DNA from: Larimichthys crocea | Taxonomy: Eukaryota > Chordata > Actinopteri > Sciaenidae | DNA length: 64,000 nt | Direction: 5' to 3' | Assembly (NCBI RefSeq): GCF_000972845.2 | Contig: NC_040018.1 | Location: forward strand, 5,339,443-5,403,442 | Shown here: piece by piece, positions 11,947-25,443 of the stretch | How positions within the stretch are numbered: position 1 is the stretch's first letter | Layout: the number at the start of each line of letters is the position of its first letter | Position numbers and translations under genes: made by a program | The notes under the pieces: model-generated | Seen by the model: only the letters and a program-made list of their open reading frames with translations | Told to the model about the DNA's origin: nothing | Database searches by the model: none

Positions 11947-12479
11947 GAATGAATCATGAATTCGTGGCAACAGGACTTCTCTTGCCACCAATTCTGACTG
12001 GAATATTATTTCAGATAGTTGTCCCCACCACATCTTGTTTGTAGCCTATGAAAGCCAGTGGTCAGGATCAGATTATCCTAAAACACTTTGAGGGTTAAAG
12101 GCTGACACTGTTGACCAAAACCAAACCAAATTATCCCTTCAGCCCCACTGCATCCCATATCTGCAATAGGGAAGCCATTTGTGCAAGCAATAGTGGATTG
12201 TGTCAGACCCTCGCCACAAACAAAAAAAAACAATATTTACTCACCATCAACTGATTTGGGAAGGAAACACAGCAGCCCAGAACCTCTATACACAAAATAA
12301 TTCTGCTAGGGTGCAATCAGTAGACAAACTCTTCCTGGCCCAGTCCCCAGGTCGCAAATACCTCTATTCAGCGATTTAACAAAGAGTAGTATTTAGCAAT
12401 CAGACACAGAGTGGTACGGTGAAATGCTGGGGAGACCCACCTGCCACTGTCAGGCTAAATTTAGTCCCCGAATTTGCAT
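11947..12479. other. No recognisable feature
   Basis: Unique-looking DNA with no gene or repeat that I can name. Confidence 0.5.
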
Positions 12480-12600
12480 CCTGCAGATTGGAGAGTTGAA
12501 ACGGGAGGTGCTCCAATCAGGATCCCCAGCTGGTCAGGCAGGCAGCGGGAAGTGAAGATGGCCACACACTCTGCTCAGCATACACAAAAAAAAAAGTTAT
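12480..12600. repeat. Diverged dispersed repeat, copy A
   Basis: It shares ordered blocks with 17815-17935: GCAGATTGGAG/GCGGATTGGAG, GGTGCTCC, TGGCCACAC and GTATACACAATAAAAGTTAT-like text (here GCATACAC, an A run, then AAGTTATA). The similarity is patchy but colinear, suggesting two old copies of one family. Family unknown. Confidence 0.35.
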
Positions 12601-15600
12601 ATACAGACATCAAATTCTACAACACTCATTTATTGAAGGGTCTGTTTATCCAGAATTACACAACCCCCTATTTACTCTTTATTTCTATAGCGATGTCTTC
12701 ACAGATTTGGATTTTGATGATCCTGTGATCCATCGAGAGCTGAACTTCACTGCAACATATCTTTGCAGAATAGTTTGATAGAATAGTTTTAATAGAGACA
12801 CGGGGAGGGACAGCTTCTTTTGCTGAATTCTGACATTTCAAAAAAGTATGTTCAGTGCGTTCGTAAAACTGGAACTATCTCTGAAGCTCGTATAGATTTT
12901 TTTTTAAATATATTAAACAGAAAAAAAAGTGGCCCTGCTTGTTAAAACATCCCATCCAGCAGATCAGTAACCAGACTCTATCAGCCTATAACACGGTAAA
13001 AATATCTCTTGGAGGAGCTGAGGGTGATGTATGGGTGATCTACTAATACAACCATATATATTCCCACATGGCACATTAACTCATTTTTATGTTTTTTTTT
13101 TATCCAAAGCCCACTACCTTCTCTTTCTAATACTTCAGATGTTACTTTTGTGGCCTGATATAATTTATTAACCTAAATCTTTGAGGACACAGGTGGCTGC
13201 AAATCTGAAATCTGGCTACCAGGCGCTGCTGTCGAGCATAGCTGCAACTAAGCTTTTCTGTTATTTCCCCATGATGCAGTAAGGTGGAAACTAAACCGAA
13301 CCCCTGAATAATGAACCTCAGTAACAGGTCACATATCATAAGGCTGCTGGGAGAATACATTGCTTTTCTAATCCAAACTCTTCCCCTTGCTGCCTACGAT
13401 ATTAAAAATTATTGATCTACTTAGTATATTGGCTATTTGATGTACTGCGTTTATTCTTATAGATGTTAAATGATTACTTTTGTTTTGTTTACTACTATTT
13501 GCTGATACCAGAGACTTTTCCTCACTGTAGAAAATGACCTTAGAAACAGCGTCATATTCTGATATTTCTAAGCATTGCTGACAGTCTTATTTTCACTCTC
13601 CCCATCATGTTGTTCCAGAAAGTTTAGATTCTTCTAAGACTAATACAGTTTTCCTGTTCAATCACTGACCCGTTTTAGCCTTTCTGGCACATGTTTCCTT
13701 TCCCTTCAGGGAACATGTTTCCTTCCTCTATAGCAATTTCCTCTTTTCTAATGCTACTTTGCTTATCGAAGGAATGCCTGTAGAGATAATAACCTACACA
13801 CATTATATAAAGCTCAAATTCTACTTCTCTAAATTGCTTTTTTAGCAACGCATGCCCTATAGAGTATAAAGTTGTACAGTACACTCCATTCGTTCGTCTT
13901 TATTTTAATCCTATAGAGATGATGCGTTGCCAAGAGGCATACGCCAGTGGCTGGAGATACAGTAATAGAAAGGTCAGTTTTGTCAGTAAAGATGAAATTG
14001 TAATAATGTTCAGTCTATGTACATTCGTTAGATAATGTGTCTTTGTGTGAGTGCATTGCACCAATCTTGCACAAACCTTCGACCGGTTTTTCCAGCACTG
14101 TCTCAGCTTCCTCTCTGTGATGGTTTCCCTTCACAAGCGACAGCCCTGTTGATGTGCATGGTTTAATTTTAGTTTTGTGATACTCTAGTAATCCCCAAAG
14201 GAGAGATTCTGCTATAGTACAGTGCCGCTGGGATTCAGTTTTTTTTTTTTGTTTGTTTGTTTTTTTCCCAAGGACACTTCAGTTGGGTGAATGTTTGCTG
14301 TCACGGGGATTATTTGGGTTTAGACCTTCACACTGAAGGACAATTCGCTGTGCTTATGCCGCACTACTTTCATCCTAATGCAATTTTGTTTCTCATTTGA
14401 CCGGGCAAGCAGCCTTTTTGAACTGCATGCTGCTGCGGTAATAGAGGCAGTACCATACATACAAACTATAGCACGTTGAATGTAAAGCGGGACACCACCG
14501 ATCATCTCCTCATCCAATTCATTTTGGTCATCCCTCCATCACGCATTTTGGCAGATTTCAGGGTTGTTTGGCCGGAGTATCATAGCTTCAGGTACCATAG
14601 TAAAGACAATTTACACATATTTCTACCACAACTCCTGGCTGAGTAGTGAAGGAGAGAGCTGCTTTCTTTCTCAGTATTTCAACTTTCTTCGTTCACACAT
14701 ATCTCACGCCTCTAAACAGAGAAGCAGAGGAATCTAGGCCAAAAGTAACACATTTCTCAGGACTATAACCTTTTTATAGAATACATTTTGCCTGGTCTTC
14801 TCCAAAATAGGGATTAATTGCTCCTGGCATGCAACATTTATAATGTAAATATAAAAATCTCTACATGGCCATCTACTGTAGTGCTCTTTTGTACACCCTC
14901 TACACACTCCTGTACTCATCTTTCTGCTCTTTGCATCACTTCACTTTTTTCCCGGTGTGTGCCGCTATCCATTATATATTCTGCGTTTTAAATTTATGGG
15001 CTCTCTAAAGCTTTTTGTTCCTGCACTTTGCTCTCCCTGTGAGTGTATTTTCTCTGGCTTTCTCTGGCTCTTACTTTGTTGTTTTCAGATTTTAAAACTT
15101 TCCAATTAGGTAGAAAATGATTTCCCAAATTACAGCCTTATTTAAATTATTTATCATAAAATCTCCTTTTTTTTTTTAACCTTTTGAAGATTTTAGTTGA
15201 AACTTTATTTGCCCTTAGAAGATGAAGGATGGCATCAGTTGTTTCTGATTTAGACAACTAAAAGGTTTTCGGTTTATTTGAAGATCTCCTTCATACTTAA
15301 AGGATATAAAAAATGACTGTTGCTAGGAGATTTATGCTTGGGCAGACGTTTTTTCACGGAGGGCATTTGGACTTGTCACAGCAGGACAAGCACAGATGGA
15401 ATTAATAACATTAATGGTGGTTTAGTTCTGTTCCGAATCTGGTGAGCCGTACGCACAATGCAACGACCTTTTCTTGGCTCACAGCTTGCATTAATGTGAT
15501 TGAGCACACCTGTGCTTTGCCTGCTATGACGTCGACGAAAGATTTCTGCAGTGAAAAAAAAAAAGGGCTGTATAATCTGTATTTCCATTATTTTAAATGG

Positions 15601-17390
15601 AAGCCCGACACTAGTTTGCATAGTGATAGTTCAGTTGACTCTGCAGTTTGACTATTCAATTTATTCTGCAAACACTGAGGATCACAGTGGAATAGGACAT
15701 AATGAAACTCTGTCATTTATTTCCTGTTTTATTTATTTATTGCGTGTGTATTTTTTTTGAATGAGAACATTGAATGAGAAAATGTATTCATTCATTTATT
15801 CAAAAGTTTATTCATGCCAGCACTACACACTCTTACATTTACAACAATGTGTTGTTTTTAATTCTGCTTTTTCTTACCTTTACAGGTCATGGACTTCACG
15901 ATTCTTATTAATCTTAAATCTGGCATAAATGTCAAAGAAAAAAAAAAAGTAAATATAATTGTTACAATATCAAAATAAAAGAATTAAGTTGTGTGTGTTA
16001 ACTCGAAGTGTTTAATTAATTAATTCCCTGGTATCACGTTTGTGAGCTCATTAATTTCATAAATCCTTTTAATCGTTTTAATCTGTGCCAATGGATTCTC
16101 TGTATTTGGCCGTTCCAACACATGGCGCATCCAATCCTGGAGAGCAGCCCAGTCTGTCTCAGGTTACAGGGCAAATCACTCACTGGATAGAAAATCACCC
16201 ACCATTGTATTGTACCTCTATATTGTCTGAACTGCACCACAATTAGCGAAGTCATGAGCGACATTTCACATCCGACAGTTGATAGAAGAAACATCTTCTT
16301 TAACCAAATATGGCCGGGGATGATGTGCAACACAGCACTGACAGTTCAAAGTCATTAATGATCTATGCTGTGCTTTGTGAGAATCTAATTTGTTGCTGTT
16401 GTTTTGTGAGTCAGCCTGTATGGGAACATTATTGATGAGGCAGAACAGAAAGATCCCCGAGGACAGCTGAGCACAGTGCTATTAGAGTTTCGCTGCTGTT
16501 TGAACCTGCAAAAACATACGTTTTATAACTATTACTATTGCAACAGCTTCCACATCCACTGCAATGATTTTATCACTGCTGAACAGCTTTAAAGTAATGT
16601 AAAGGGAATAGGAAAGAGTAATAATGGTTATCAACAATGCTGTAGTGTTTTTAGAATAAAGGTCAGAAAGAGAGATCGTTCACATTATTTGCACCCAGGG
16701 AAAATTTATTGCCCATGTTTTTCCCATCATGACTATTGACTACATTCAGGATATGTCACTTCACTGTAGAGCCTTTACGCCTGCAGTTTGCCAGAAGCTC
16801 TGCTCTCAAATACACACTCTCCACCACCCACACAGAGCGAAAGCAATCCTAAAAAGGCAATAAAGACACTCGTTCTGCAGTTCTCCCGCTTCCGTAAATA
16901 GCTGTGATTACACAATTACCATTCTCTGTCAGTTCATTACTATTGTTCGAACCTGAACATAATCAATAATTTTGACTTTGCCGACACAGATGGATATGCT
17001 GCAGAAAGAGCTCACTCTCCCATGAATCCTACATGTAATTACAAGGTTGGTTCCCCCCAGTCAGCAGTTTGCATTCCCATGAACACAACATCTGTGTTTG
17101 AGCAATTTACTTGGTAAGATTCGGATTCTAATTAAACGAGCAAAGCCAACATGGCAATAAATTCAAGTTTAATGAATATTGGGAAAATGTGATGTAATGA
17201 CAGGAGCCACTGTGACTAAGTACTAGTTTTCTTTTTACTCTGTTATCTACATACATTTATTGACAGTGGACCATAACATGTTGTGGCAAGAGGAAAAGTT
17301 TTGCTACTCAGAAATGCTTTCAGTTGTAAGTGGAACTATGGATTTTCTTGGGCTCAGCCAGAAAAGTTTCTGGGATGTAAGAACCATGTA
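12601..17390. other. Long stretch without supported genes
   Basis: Unique AT-rich DNA with simple A/T runs (near 12899-12907, 13091-13100, 14240-14266, 15170-15178, 15554-15565). The longest frame (99 codons, minus, 16034-16333) has no domain. No TIR, LTR or RNA gene was seen. Confidence 0.5.
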
Positions 17391-17392
17391 TT

Positions 17393-17424
<32 letters not shown>

Positions 17425-17429
17425 TAATA
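17391..17429. repeat. (AAT)n microsatellite
   Basis: About 39 bp of AAT repeats with one interruption. Confidence 0.95.
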
Positions 17430-17499
17430 TAAACCTTCCCTTTGGAGGCTGATCTCAGCAGACATTGGACAGGCAGTGTACACCCTGACACTGACTCAT

Positions 17500-17541
17500 G
17501 AACCTGCATGTTTTTGGACTGTGGGAGGAAGCCAGAGGATG
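17500..17541. repeat. Fragment of the common teleost repeat seen at 5520-5780
   Basis: The text AACCTGCATGTTTTTGGACT followed by GTGGGAGGAAGCC matches the middle of the family consensus as I remember it. Only about 40 bp remain. Confidence 0.6.
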
Positions 17542-17729
17542 TAAAACATAAAAAAAAAAAAAAAGTTTTCTGTAGAGTTACGATCCAGCTCGTGTAGGGA
17601 ATATGAAGCAGCATGAGATATACTTGGTAAGACAAAGTTATTTATGTTCAGGAAATAGGATTAATAATACAACAAAAAGAGGTGAGGCAGACTTGTAGGA
17701 AAAAGGGATGCAAGTGGATGTGCAGCAGA

Positions 17730-17731
<2 letters not shown>

Positions 17732-17767
<36 letters not shown>
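17732..17767. repeat. Poly(A) run, 36 bp
   Basis: An uninterrupted run of A. No retrotransposon body or RNA-derived sequence is recognisable directly upstream, so I do not call it a SINE or LINE tail. Confidence 0.95.
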
Positions 17768-17768
<1 letters not shown>

Positions 17769-17814
17769 AGAGTCTAAACTTCCTAAAAGAAATCAAAAAA
17801 GAAAAAGTGAAGTA

Positions 17815-17935
17815 GTCCCTGCGGATTGGAGGCCTGTACCGGGTGCTCCTCCAGTCTGGATACTTAAGCTCTCCAAAAAGCGATGATGAGTGGCCACACC
17901 TTAACTTAGTATACACAATAAAAGTTATCCATCAC
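17815..17935. repeat. Diverged dispersed repeat, copy B
   Basis: Colinear with 12480-12600 in short blocks (GCGGATTGGAGG, GGTGCTCC, AGTGGCCACACC, GTATACACAATAAAAGTTAT). This is weak evidence for a shared old repeat family. Confidence 0.35.
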
Positions 17936-19673
17936 CCACCCATCATGCTTGGGGTGATGCAAACAAGAAATTGTAACTTTTGTAACATTAGCTTACATTA
18001 CAGCAAATGTACACCATGAAATGTAATACTCTGCTGGCAGTCTGTGTCTTTAAAGACAATCATTTTAGATACTGAAGAGAAAGTCTCAGGTCAAGTTTGT
18101 CATCTGTAACCACAAATCTACAGTATGTAATGAAGTCAGAGAATAAGGGGTGCGATTTTGTCACATACTGCTTCAGCTGGGAACCAAGGGTTAAAAGGAT
18201 GTTAAATACATGCATACACACTGGCTAAACCCCCACACCTTCACCCACTTCGAGAATGGGCGGCTGATCTGCTCCGCGAAACTCCTGGGCCTAAAATAAA
18301 CCCTGAGCCAACCCCTGCGAGGAAATGAATCTCCTCTGTTACCATGTGTCAATGTCACCGCCGCACACAGTAAAGGAGGCTGCCCTACATAGTCAATCTC
18401 CATAAAGAACTGCTTACTAAGTGTGTGCACGTGTATGTTCTTAGGCGCATGCGTACGTTGTGTTCGCTCGCATGCATGTCTGCACATTTAGAGTGACAGG
18501 GCAGTAAATGAAGGGGAGGATGTCAAAGAAGATGCTGACACTGATGTGCTGTCACTGTGGATCTTCTCAAGGTCTCATCAGCCTCCCTAGTCTTATGTTT
18601 CTTCAGGCCAACAGTCCAGACCTTCAAGGACACAAGTTCATGTCATACAGAAGCACTTTTGTTATTTAATTGTGCTGCTCATTTACTGTGTTTGTAAAGG
18701 AGAAGGCCCATGGAGGTCATTGATCTATCCTTCTAGGGTGACCTATCCAAGAAAGCGAGAAGAGTTACAAATGAACAACATGGAGCAATGCACAAAAGCC
18801 AATTACAGTCAAAGTCACAAGGGAGAGAAAGAGAGCTGAGTAAACATGTCATGTGACACTTGTACTATTTCCCCTCCATCCTCCTCTGCCTCTGTTTCTG
18901 CCTCTCCCTTTGTGCTGTATTACTTTCACAAGAGGAAATACGGTTCAGCTTTTTCTTGATATATAATTACATATAGATGTTGGCAAATAGCAAAAGCCTC
19001 AATTCAAGGCTGCACTCATGCTAAGCATGCATGAATTGTCTTTCTGTGGGAGAAGGGTTTGTTTTTATGACTGAACACCGCACTACGACTGTAACAGATT
19101 TCAGACCAGTTTCGTACTCAAATACAATTTGTTGATCCACACAGATCAAGAAAAAAAAAAAAAAAAGGAATTTGTTGCCAAAGTTTAATGGTAAACTGCT
19201 GCCAGATTTGGACTGCGTTACTAGTATGAAATTTAGAAAGAAAATGGAAGAAACAAAGTCTCATGAAAGGGTGTACATCGTCTGCAATAATGCTTAAATT
19301 GGTGGTATGTGTCAAAGTAACATCCACATGAATGGCAGAACTAAAGATTTGCCATTGTCTAAAGCATCACCATGCCTCCGCAGACATGCCTTCTTTCTCT
19401 AGTGCATCTTTAGTGGTCCTCACTTGCCTGTCTCCGCCCTTCAAGCTTGAACTAAATGGATAGAAATCTCATTTCTTGCCACTGGTAAAATACTCCGAGG
19501 AAGAGTCTACACATGCGTACTGAAGTTCGGAACCACAGTAAATACCGAAAGTGTGCAAGCTGAGCACGGCATGGGAGAGGGGGGATCAATTGAAATGTGT
19601 TTCCTGATGAAACCAATGTGAAAATAAAAGTACTTTAAAAACCAATTTGTCATTGAACCTTGGAAGAACCAGA
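17936..19673. other. No supported gene
   Basis: Unique DNA with an A run at about 19149-19166. The 98-codon minus frame at 18191-18487 overlaps ACACAC/GTGTGC-rich text and is not convincing. Confidence 0.5.
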
Positions 19674-19697
19674 TTTTTTTTTTTTTTTTTTTTTTTT
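19674..19697. repeat. Poly(T) run, 24 bp
   Basis: Uninterrupted T run. Confidence 0.95.
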
Positions 19698-19734
19698 AAA
19701 CTGTATAGGTACGACCAACTAATGATAATGTAAA

Positions 19735-19843
19735 TGATTGATCAAGGCCGGGCGGAAAATCCATAGTATGATTAAATATAAGTGTGCACTGATTGATTCA
19801 AAGCTATGCAGAAAATCCATAGTATGATTAAAAAGTCCCGCAA
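19735..19843. repeat. Imperfect tandem duplication, about 55-bp unit
   Basis: Copy 1 (19735-19789) and copy 2 (from 19790) both begin TGATTGAT and share GAAAATCCATAGTATGATTA. The middle has diverged (AAGGCCGGGC versus AAAGCTATGC). Confidence 0.8.
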
Positions 19844-20059
19844 CAGTAATATAGGTTTACAGTTGAATGATTGTGTTGGAAGCTATTTTTATTCCAACTT
19901 GTGTCAGCAGTAAGGTTCAAGAAAACACACCTGACATCCTGAGTTGGAACTCAAACTTAATGAGGCATCTGGTTTTATTTTATCTAGTCCTGAATAGGGA
20001 AGGAAGCTCAGTTTGTAATTCAATGCATAATCAAAGTAAAATTGAGTCTGAGGTAAGTC
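19844..20059. other. No recognisable feature
   Basis: Short spacer; only a chance 76-codon frame. Confidence 0.5.
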
Positions 20060-20521
20060 CAGGGTCACAGAAATCTTTATTGAAGACTGAGACTTGAGTC
20101 AAGCTCCAGAGGCCTGCTCGTAACAGCGGCGACTGACCTTTTTTTAGGAATATTTCTTCCTTTAATTTGACCCCGCGGTCTCAGGCGGTTCAGCTGTTCT
20201 CTTGCATCGTCATTTAGAATACTTGTTATTGGAAGTTTTCTCCGTCTGTTCAATCCATCACGCGATACTCTGGAGGACTGTGATGGAGGATGAATAGAGC
20301 GACTCATCCAGCGCAGCTACATCACCTCGCAATGACATCACAACAATTTGTTCAGCTGTTCTGAGCAAAACAAAGTCAAATGAGTCAACAAAGCAAATCT
20401 CCTGGGAACAATCAGACGCGAGGCGTGACTCTGGCCAGCCTCTGTGGCACGTCTCCAACAAACCTCTCTTTCTCAGCTGAAGGTCAACTCGTGGCAATTT
20501 CATAAAACTCTCATAATTCAT
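20060..20521 (-). other. Possible degraded transcript 3' end, minus strand
   Basis: On the minus strand two overlapping frames (87 codons, 20258-20521; 76 codons, 20077-20307) lie in DNA less AT-rich than its surroundings. The second has a charged peptide containing LNDDAREQLNRLRPRG. Its stop codon overlaps AATAAA (minus strand of 20076-20081). A stop followed at once by a poly(A) signal could be the end of a processed pseudogene, a retroelement end or chance. I recognise no family. Confidence 0.25.
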
Positions 20522-22989
20522 TGGTTGTGAAGCCTTGTGTATCTCAGCCTATTATCCAGTTACTCGCATCCCACATGTAAACAAATCCATAGTATAAATT
20601 TACTGTGCAGTAAGAGTGCCTGGTGATATTTACGCCTCACAAACAATGAGTCATTAAAATGGGTGTCTTGGAGGTTGTATTTGCTTGTGATACAGAATAG
20701 GACCTCAGTTGGCTATTACTTTACTGTTTTATTTCAAAGGCCATGGCACTCACTAGAGAAAATAGTATTTAAAATAACTTTCCAGGCCTAATTTTCTATT
20801 ATTAGCTTGAAACCCATCAGACAGGAGGTGTACAACCCATCCTCATCCAATTACAGATGCTCCATCTGCACCATAAAGCATCTGTATGTCCACCCCACCG
20901 CACCCAGGTTTACATTAAGGCCAAGGTCCAGCTACTTTAAAAACTCTAAAAGCCAGAGTAAAATCAGAGACTAAAGAAGACCATCTGCATCAGAGATCAA
21001 CACTTGTAACAAAAAATGTTTAAGTTCACCGACAGACTGTTATGCCCAGCTCATTCAAGAGCACAGAGAGGACCACAACGACCAGTTAAATTAACCATAA
21101 ATGTATTAAAGAACAGAATTTAAGTATAATTATGAGAGCCATTTTGGAAAGACCATGCCTTTTTAGATGAGGCCACAGGTGGGGTGGATCTCCCCGACGA
21201 GGTGGGCGGGATACAGGTAGGGAAAAAAAACAGTTTGTGTCCTTCTAACAGTCAACGTTAGTTTCTAATATTTCCATAGGAACAATAAAATACTTTACCT
21301 AATATATTCAGGACTGTGGCAGATCAGGAAATGCACATTGTTTTAAAAAAAGCTGCAAACAGATTGACAAGTTGGATTAAAAAGTAAAAGAGGAATTAGA
21401 TTGTTTTTCAGTTTGTGAAGAAAAAAAAATAATCCTCCCACACAGCAGATATGCTATAAATCTGTTCATAATTATCCACAAAACACACATTTCTTCCACA
21501 GTATATGCAAAAGAAAATTTAGCCCATCATCTCATTTTACATAATTAATTATTCTTAATTCATGAGGAATGAGAAGTATTAAAGTTTTTTTTTTTTTGCC
21601 AATTAAGTTACAAAAACAGTTCATTTTCTGTTTTGGTGTATTCAAAAGCCACTAACCACAAAGTGCAACCACGAGGAAAAAGCACCAGTCAGAGAAGAGG
21701 AAAGCGAGTTTGTCTCTGCTTCTAAAGCCTAATAAGAAAACAAATTGCTATTTCCAGACCCTCTGCGGCGTACTAGTTGCAATTTTAGACTGGCAAAGGG
21801 AATTAATACTGTTAATGAGGCAGGTTACAGGAAGAGTCCTTTATACTCCGTCTGAGTTGAAGGTGACCTAACTAATCAAATCCAACTCTGCAGTACTCAG
21901 AGGATCGTCGGCTTGTTAGCCCTAGAAATTTAGCAAAGCCGTACACTTGATAGGCTCAGATGTGTGTAATAAACCAATCAAGGCAACTTCTGATAACAAG
22001 TGGGGCTCTGGAATTAGTGCCCATGTCTGCGTGTTGAACAAATATGGTTTAGAAATGCATAACCTTGAAGTTTGTATTCAAAATGAACCCATTAGCAGTT
22101 AATGTTGTTTCAGGGGCATAGCTGAATTCCAGGAGTGCACGATTCTTCCAGCGTTCAGTGTGTCTAAAGGTTTGAAAACTTAAGAATCTTAATTTAAAGA
22201 GGTTAGTGCACAGATCATCTCTGACAGTTTGCATTCAACAAAACTTACAATCAGAATTTTAGCCTTGCAAGGTTGTTAGTTTATGCTAATAGATAAGGAA
22301 GTAATGTTCCAAATTTTTAAAAAGGTTATCGCTGCATCGAGTATTTGTATAGCTGTCCTGTTTTGGGAGATAACAGGTGGCAGGAGCGATTCCAATCTGA
22401 TGCCCAAGAACTCACAAGTTAACATTTAAATTTAACAAATTGAGTTTAGAGTGTGAGGTGCACCGTTAGAAGCATAGTAAGTCAGAAACAGAGATTCAGT
22501 GTAAAACCCTGAGTGCACGCTCAATAAAATGCACCTCCTGGATGTCTGCTGCAATAAAAACTGACGCATTCAGTACATTTTGGATAAATGCATTGTTTAT
22601 TGATTACTGACACTAAACTACTGACTGTGTGCTTGTACCTGAGATGAAAAATGATTCCACACACTACTCATTTATCTATTAAATAGCATGCGCCGTTCCC
22701 CGGATAGAAAGGGGAATTGCCTTGCTGTTTCTCTTTTGTGTTTATTGATTTGTCTGAAGCACTTGATTCAGTAGAATACTCTCTTCTTTGAGATTAGCTG
22801 CTTTTGAGGCAAATGCATGTAACAGGATTCACGGCTTTTGTACCTCACTAACTGATGCTTTATCAGTCGGGTGCTTTAATTAATAATTAAAAACAATATG
22901 ACTTGAGTGCAATTGGTGATTATATTATTAATCCATTCTACGTGATTGTATGCATGCTGGGATTAGTTCAGGTGTTCATTTTCATTTTT
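20522..22989. other. No supported gene
   Basis: Unique AT-rich DNA with short A/T runs near 21421-21429 and 21586-21597. Only frames of about 60 codons. Confidence 0.5.
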
Positions 22990-23660
22990 GCTTTTTAGGT
23001 TTTAAATTGTACTCAATTACAAGTAAAAGTACTAATGTTTAAAAAAAAATACTTCAGTAAAAATACAAATTACTCTTCTCAAAAACTACTCAGAGTATTA
23101 ATTACTTTTAACCAATAGATTTTTAATTGCATCGTCAATAGCAGACATTCGATTCACCTGTATAAAATATCCCGTCAGTATCAGACGTCAAGGGGCGTGA
23201 CAAAATCGTCTGTATTTTATACGTTGGGAATGAGAACGGGTTGCAACCAAAAACACAGTGAACAGCAGCCCTAGACCTAGTGACTCTAACGGAAGTCTTC
23301 TAAATGTGTGTCCCTGTATAATAAATGAAAACCTCAACCAAAGACAAATTAACACATGAAAAATATGCAAAATGCAGGTGTTTAAAAAAGATTTGTATTG
23401 AGAGAAAAAAATAAATTAAAAAAAATCTGACGGCCTTGCAGATGAAAGGTTTGAATATTAATTCAAATTATGAGCGTATTCAGTAGCGACTTCTGATTTT
23501 AAAAGTAGCAAAGTAGATTACATGGTGTAAATTGTACTCAAGTATGAGTAAAATTACACACTTGGAAAATAAAAAAATACAGTACAAGTACAAGTACCCC
23601 CCAAAAAATCCACTTAATTACAGTAACGTGAGTGTTTGTAATTTGTTACTTCCACCCCTG
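22990..23660. mobile_element. hAT-like element, right end intact, left end missing
   Basis: The right terminus reads, on the minus strand, CAGGGGTGGAAGTAACAAAT, followed by ACTCACGTTACTGTAATTAAG and ACTTGTACTTGTACTG. This CAGGGGTGGAAGTAAC end with 'acttaagta'-style subterminal text is one I remember from very common teleost hAT/Tol2-like elements. Left of it, runs such as ACTCAATTACAAGTAAAAGT (about 23013) look like the opposite subterminal region, but no matching left TIR was found. No transposase frame. Confidence 0.6.
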
Positions 23661-24246
23661 GAGAATAGCAACTAAACTTGGCAACACTCAATACAAACAC
23701 AGCACAATGCCACATGTTACGACATATTGAACCCTATGGATTGATTGCACAGCAGACAAAAGCTGGAAAAACACAGGTGGCTCACTTCCATTAAGTGTCC
23801 CAGTAACAATGACAGTGAACCAGCACTAACAATAGCAGGACCTGTCCCCAGTGGAATGTAGCTATCATTAATACACCTGTGAGTTTCCTGCTATGACATG
23901 TCAAAATATCTGCTGTGCAACCAGTCCATTAAGTGACGTGTTTGTCTTAAAGTGAGGTGTCTATTCTGGGCTACTGTAGAAACATGACAATGCAACATGG
24001 TGGCTTCATGGTGGAGTACCAATGGTGTCTGTAGATGTCAAAGATTCATTCCAAGGTGACAAACATTTTCAGTAACTAATGAAAGTGACACTGGACATTT
24101 AAAATTTAATAATATATATTTGTAAAACACTAATTTGAGCAGATGGTTGCAGATAATACATTGGACCACTTACACAAAGCTGTTGTGATTTAAATGCCTA
24201 ATCCAGAACAGACTGCTGCTGTTTATATTTCTGAAATTAATCAATT

Positions 24247-24247
<1 letters not shown>
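23661..24247. other. No recognisable feature
   Basis: Unique DNA; nothing seen. Confidence 0.5.

Positions 24248-24288
<41 letters not shown>
24248..24288. repeat. (CA)n microsatellite
   Basis: About 20 uninterrupted CA units. Confidence 0.97.
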
Positions 24289-24291
<3 letters not shown>

Positions 24292-25443
24292 GAAAGTCTG
24301 CATTTATTTCCATGTGGAGTGAAATGAACTGCAAGACCTTATATCCCTGTATGGTTCTATGTGAGAGATGTTAACAAACACATGTTTTTCAGGACGTGCC
24401 ATGTTGTTACGTGATGTGCATGATGTCACTGATTTATTATATAATACTTTATTGCCTCGGCAGGGAAACTTATGGGCTCACAGCACTATTGAGCTACCAT
24501 GATTACAAAACACCAGTTAGTCAATAGTGTAACCTCCCGTTAGATGGAAAACATAGATCAGAGAACTCTAAAGTCAGGCAAATACACTACACGTTACATA
24601 ATTATTAAATATATAATTATAATCCAAAATTTCCTGCACAGTTACCTCAACTCATCAGTGTCTCTTCCAAGAATCCATAAACTTTGGTCAGATTTACAGG
24701 CATATTACAAAACTACAGCCGCAGTTTGGTACATTGGGGTCAGTAGCGGCATGGAGAACTGATTAATTTATTAAAACCAAAATCCCCGTAGACTTCCCCT
24801 GAAGCATACATGACCCATTTCTCTTTAATATAGCAATGTGAAACTTTCACATGAGAGTCCTGAAAGAAAGTAATATGTGCCCCAATTTGCAGCAGATGAT
24901 TTAGCACTTCCATCTGTTTAACCTCCTTGGCTTAATTGGTTTGATTCAAGACATTAAAATAACACCTAGCAACACTAACTCATTCCCCAGCCGCAGTGTT
25001 ATTCTGGGCTGGACCATATTTCAAGCACAAAGATGGACTGTGTGTATATAGAAAGAGCTAAAATGACATGACAGAACAGATACCAAAATGGATATAAATG
25101 ACCTTTGCAGTGTATACTTGTGAGACCTGTGCACCACTGCTTCCTTGTAATACCTCTAGTCTCAGTCCATAACAGCAACACTAATGCCCTTTGTAACCAA
25201 TATGCTATCTCGGGCTGAGCAGCAAAGGGAATCATGTAATTGTGCACAGTGGAACAAGAGTGCAAGAGGCTTCATGATATTAAAATACAGCTATGCAAAG
25301 ATGGCAGAACATATTAACTGGCAATGACCAAACAGGGGAAAATAACTCTTGTGTCAGGCTTGATGCTGTACAACTTGTTTACTGTGCTATCATCGGCACT
25401 AGACAAATAGCAAACTCTCTCTACACTTCAGCTGGTATGATGG
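24289..25443. other. No recognisable feature
   Basis: Unique DNA; the longest frame is 88 codons (minus) without a domain. Confidence 0.5.

Noticed and set aside
17732..17767. Poly(A) tail of a retroposed gene or SINE
   Set aside because: No recognisable retroposed body, target duplication or poly(A) signal directly upstream.
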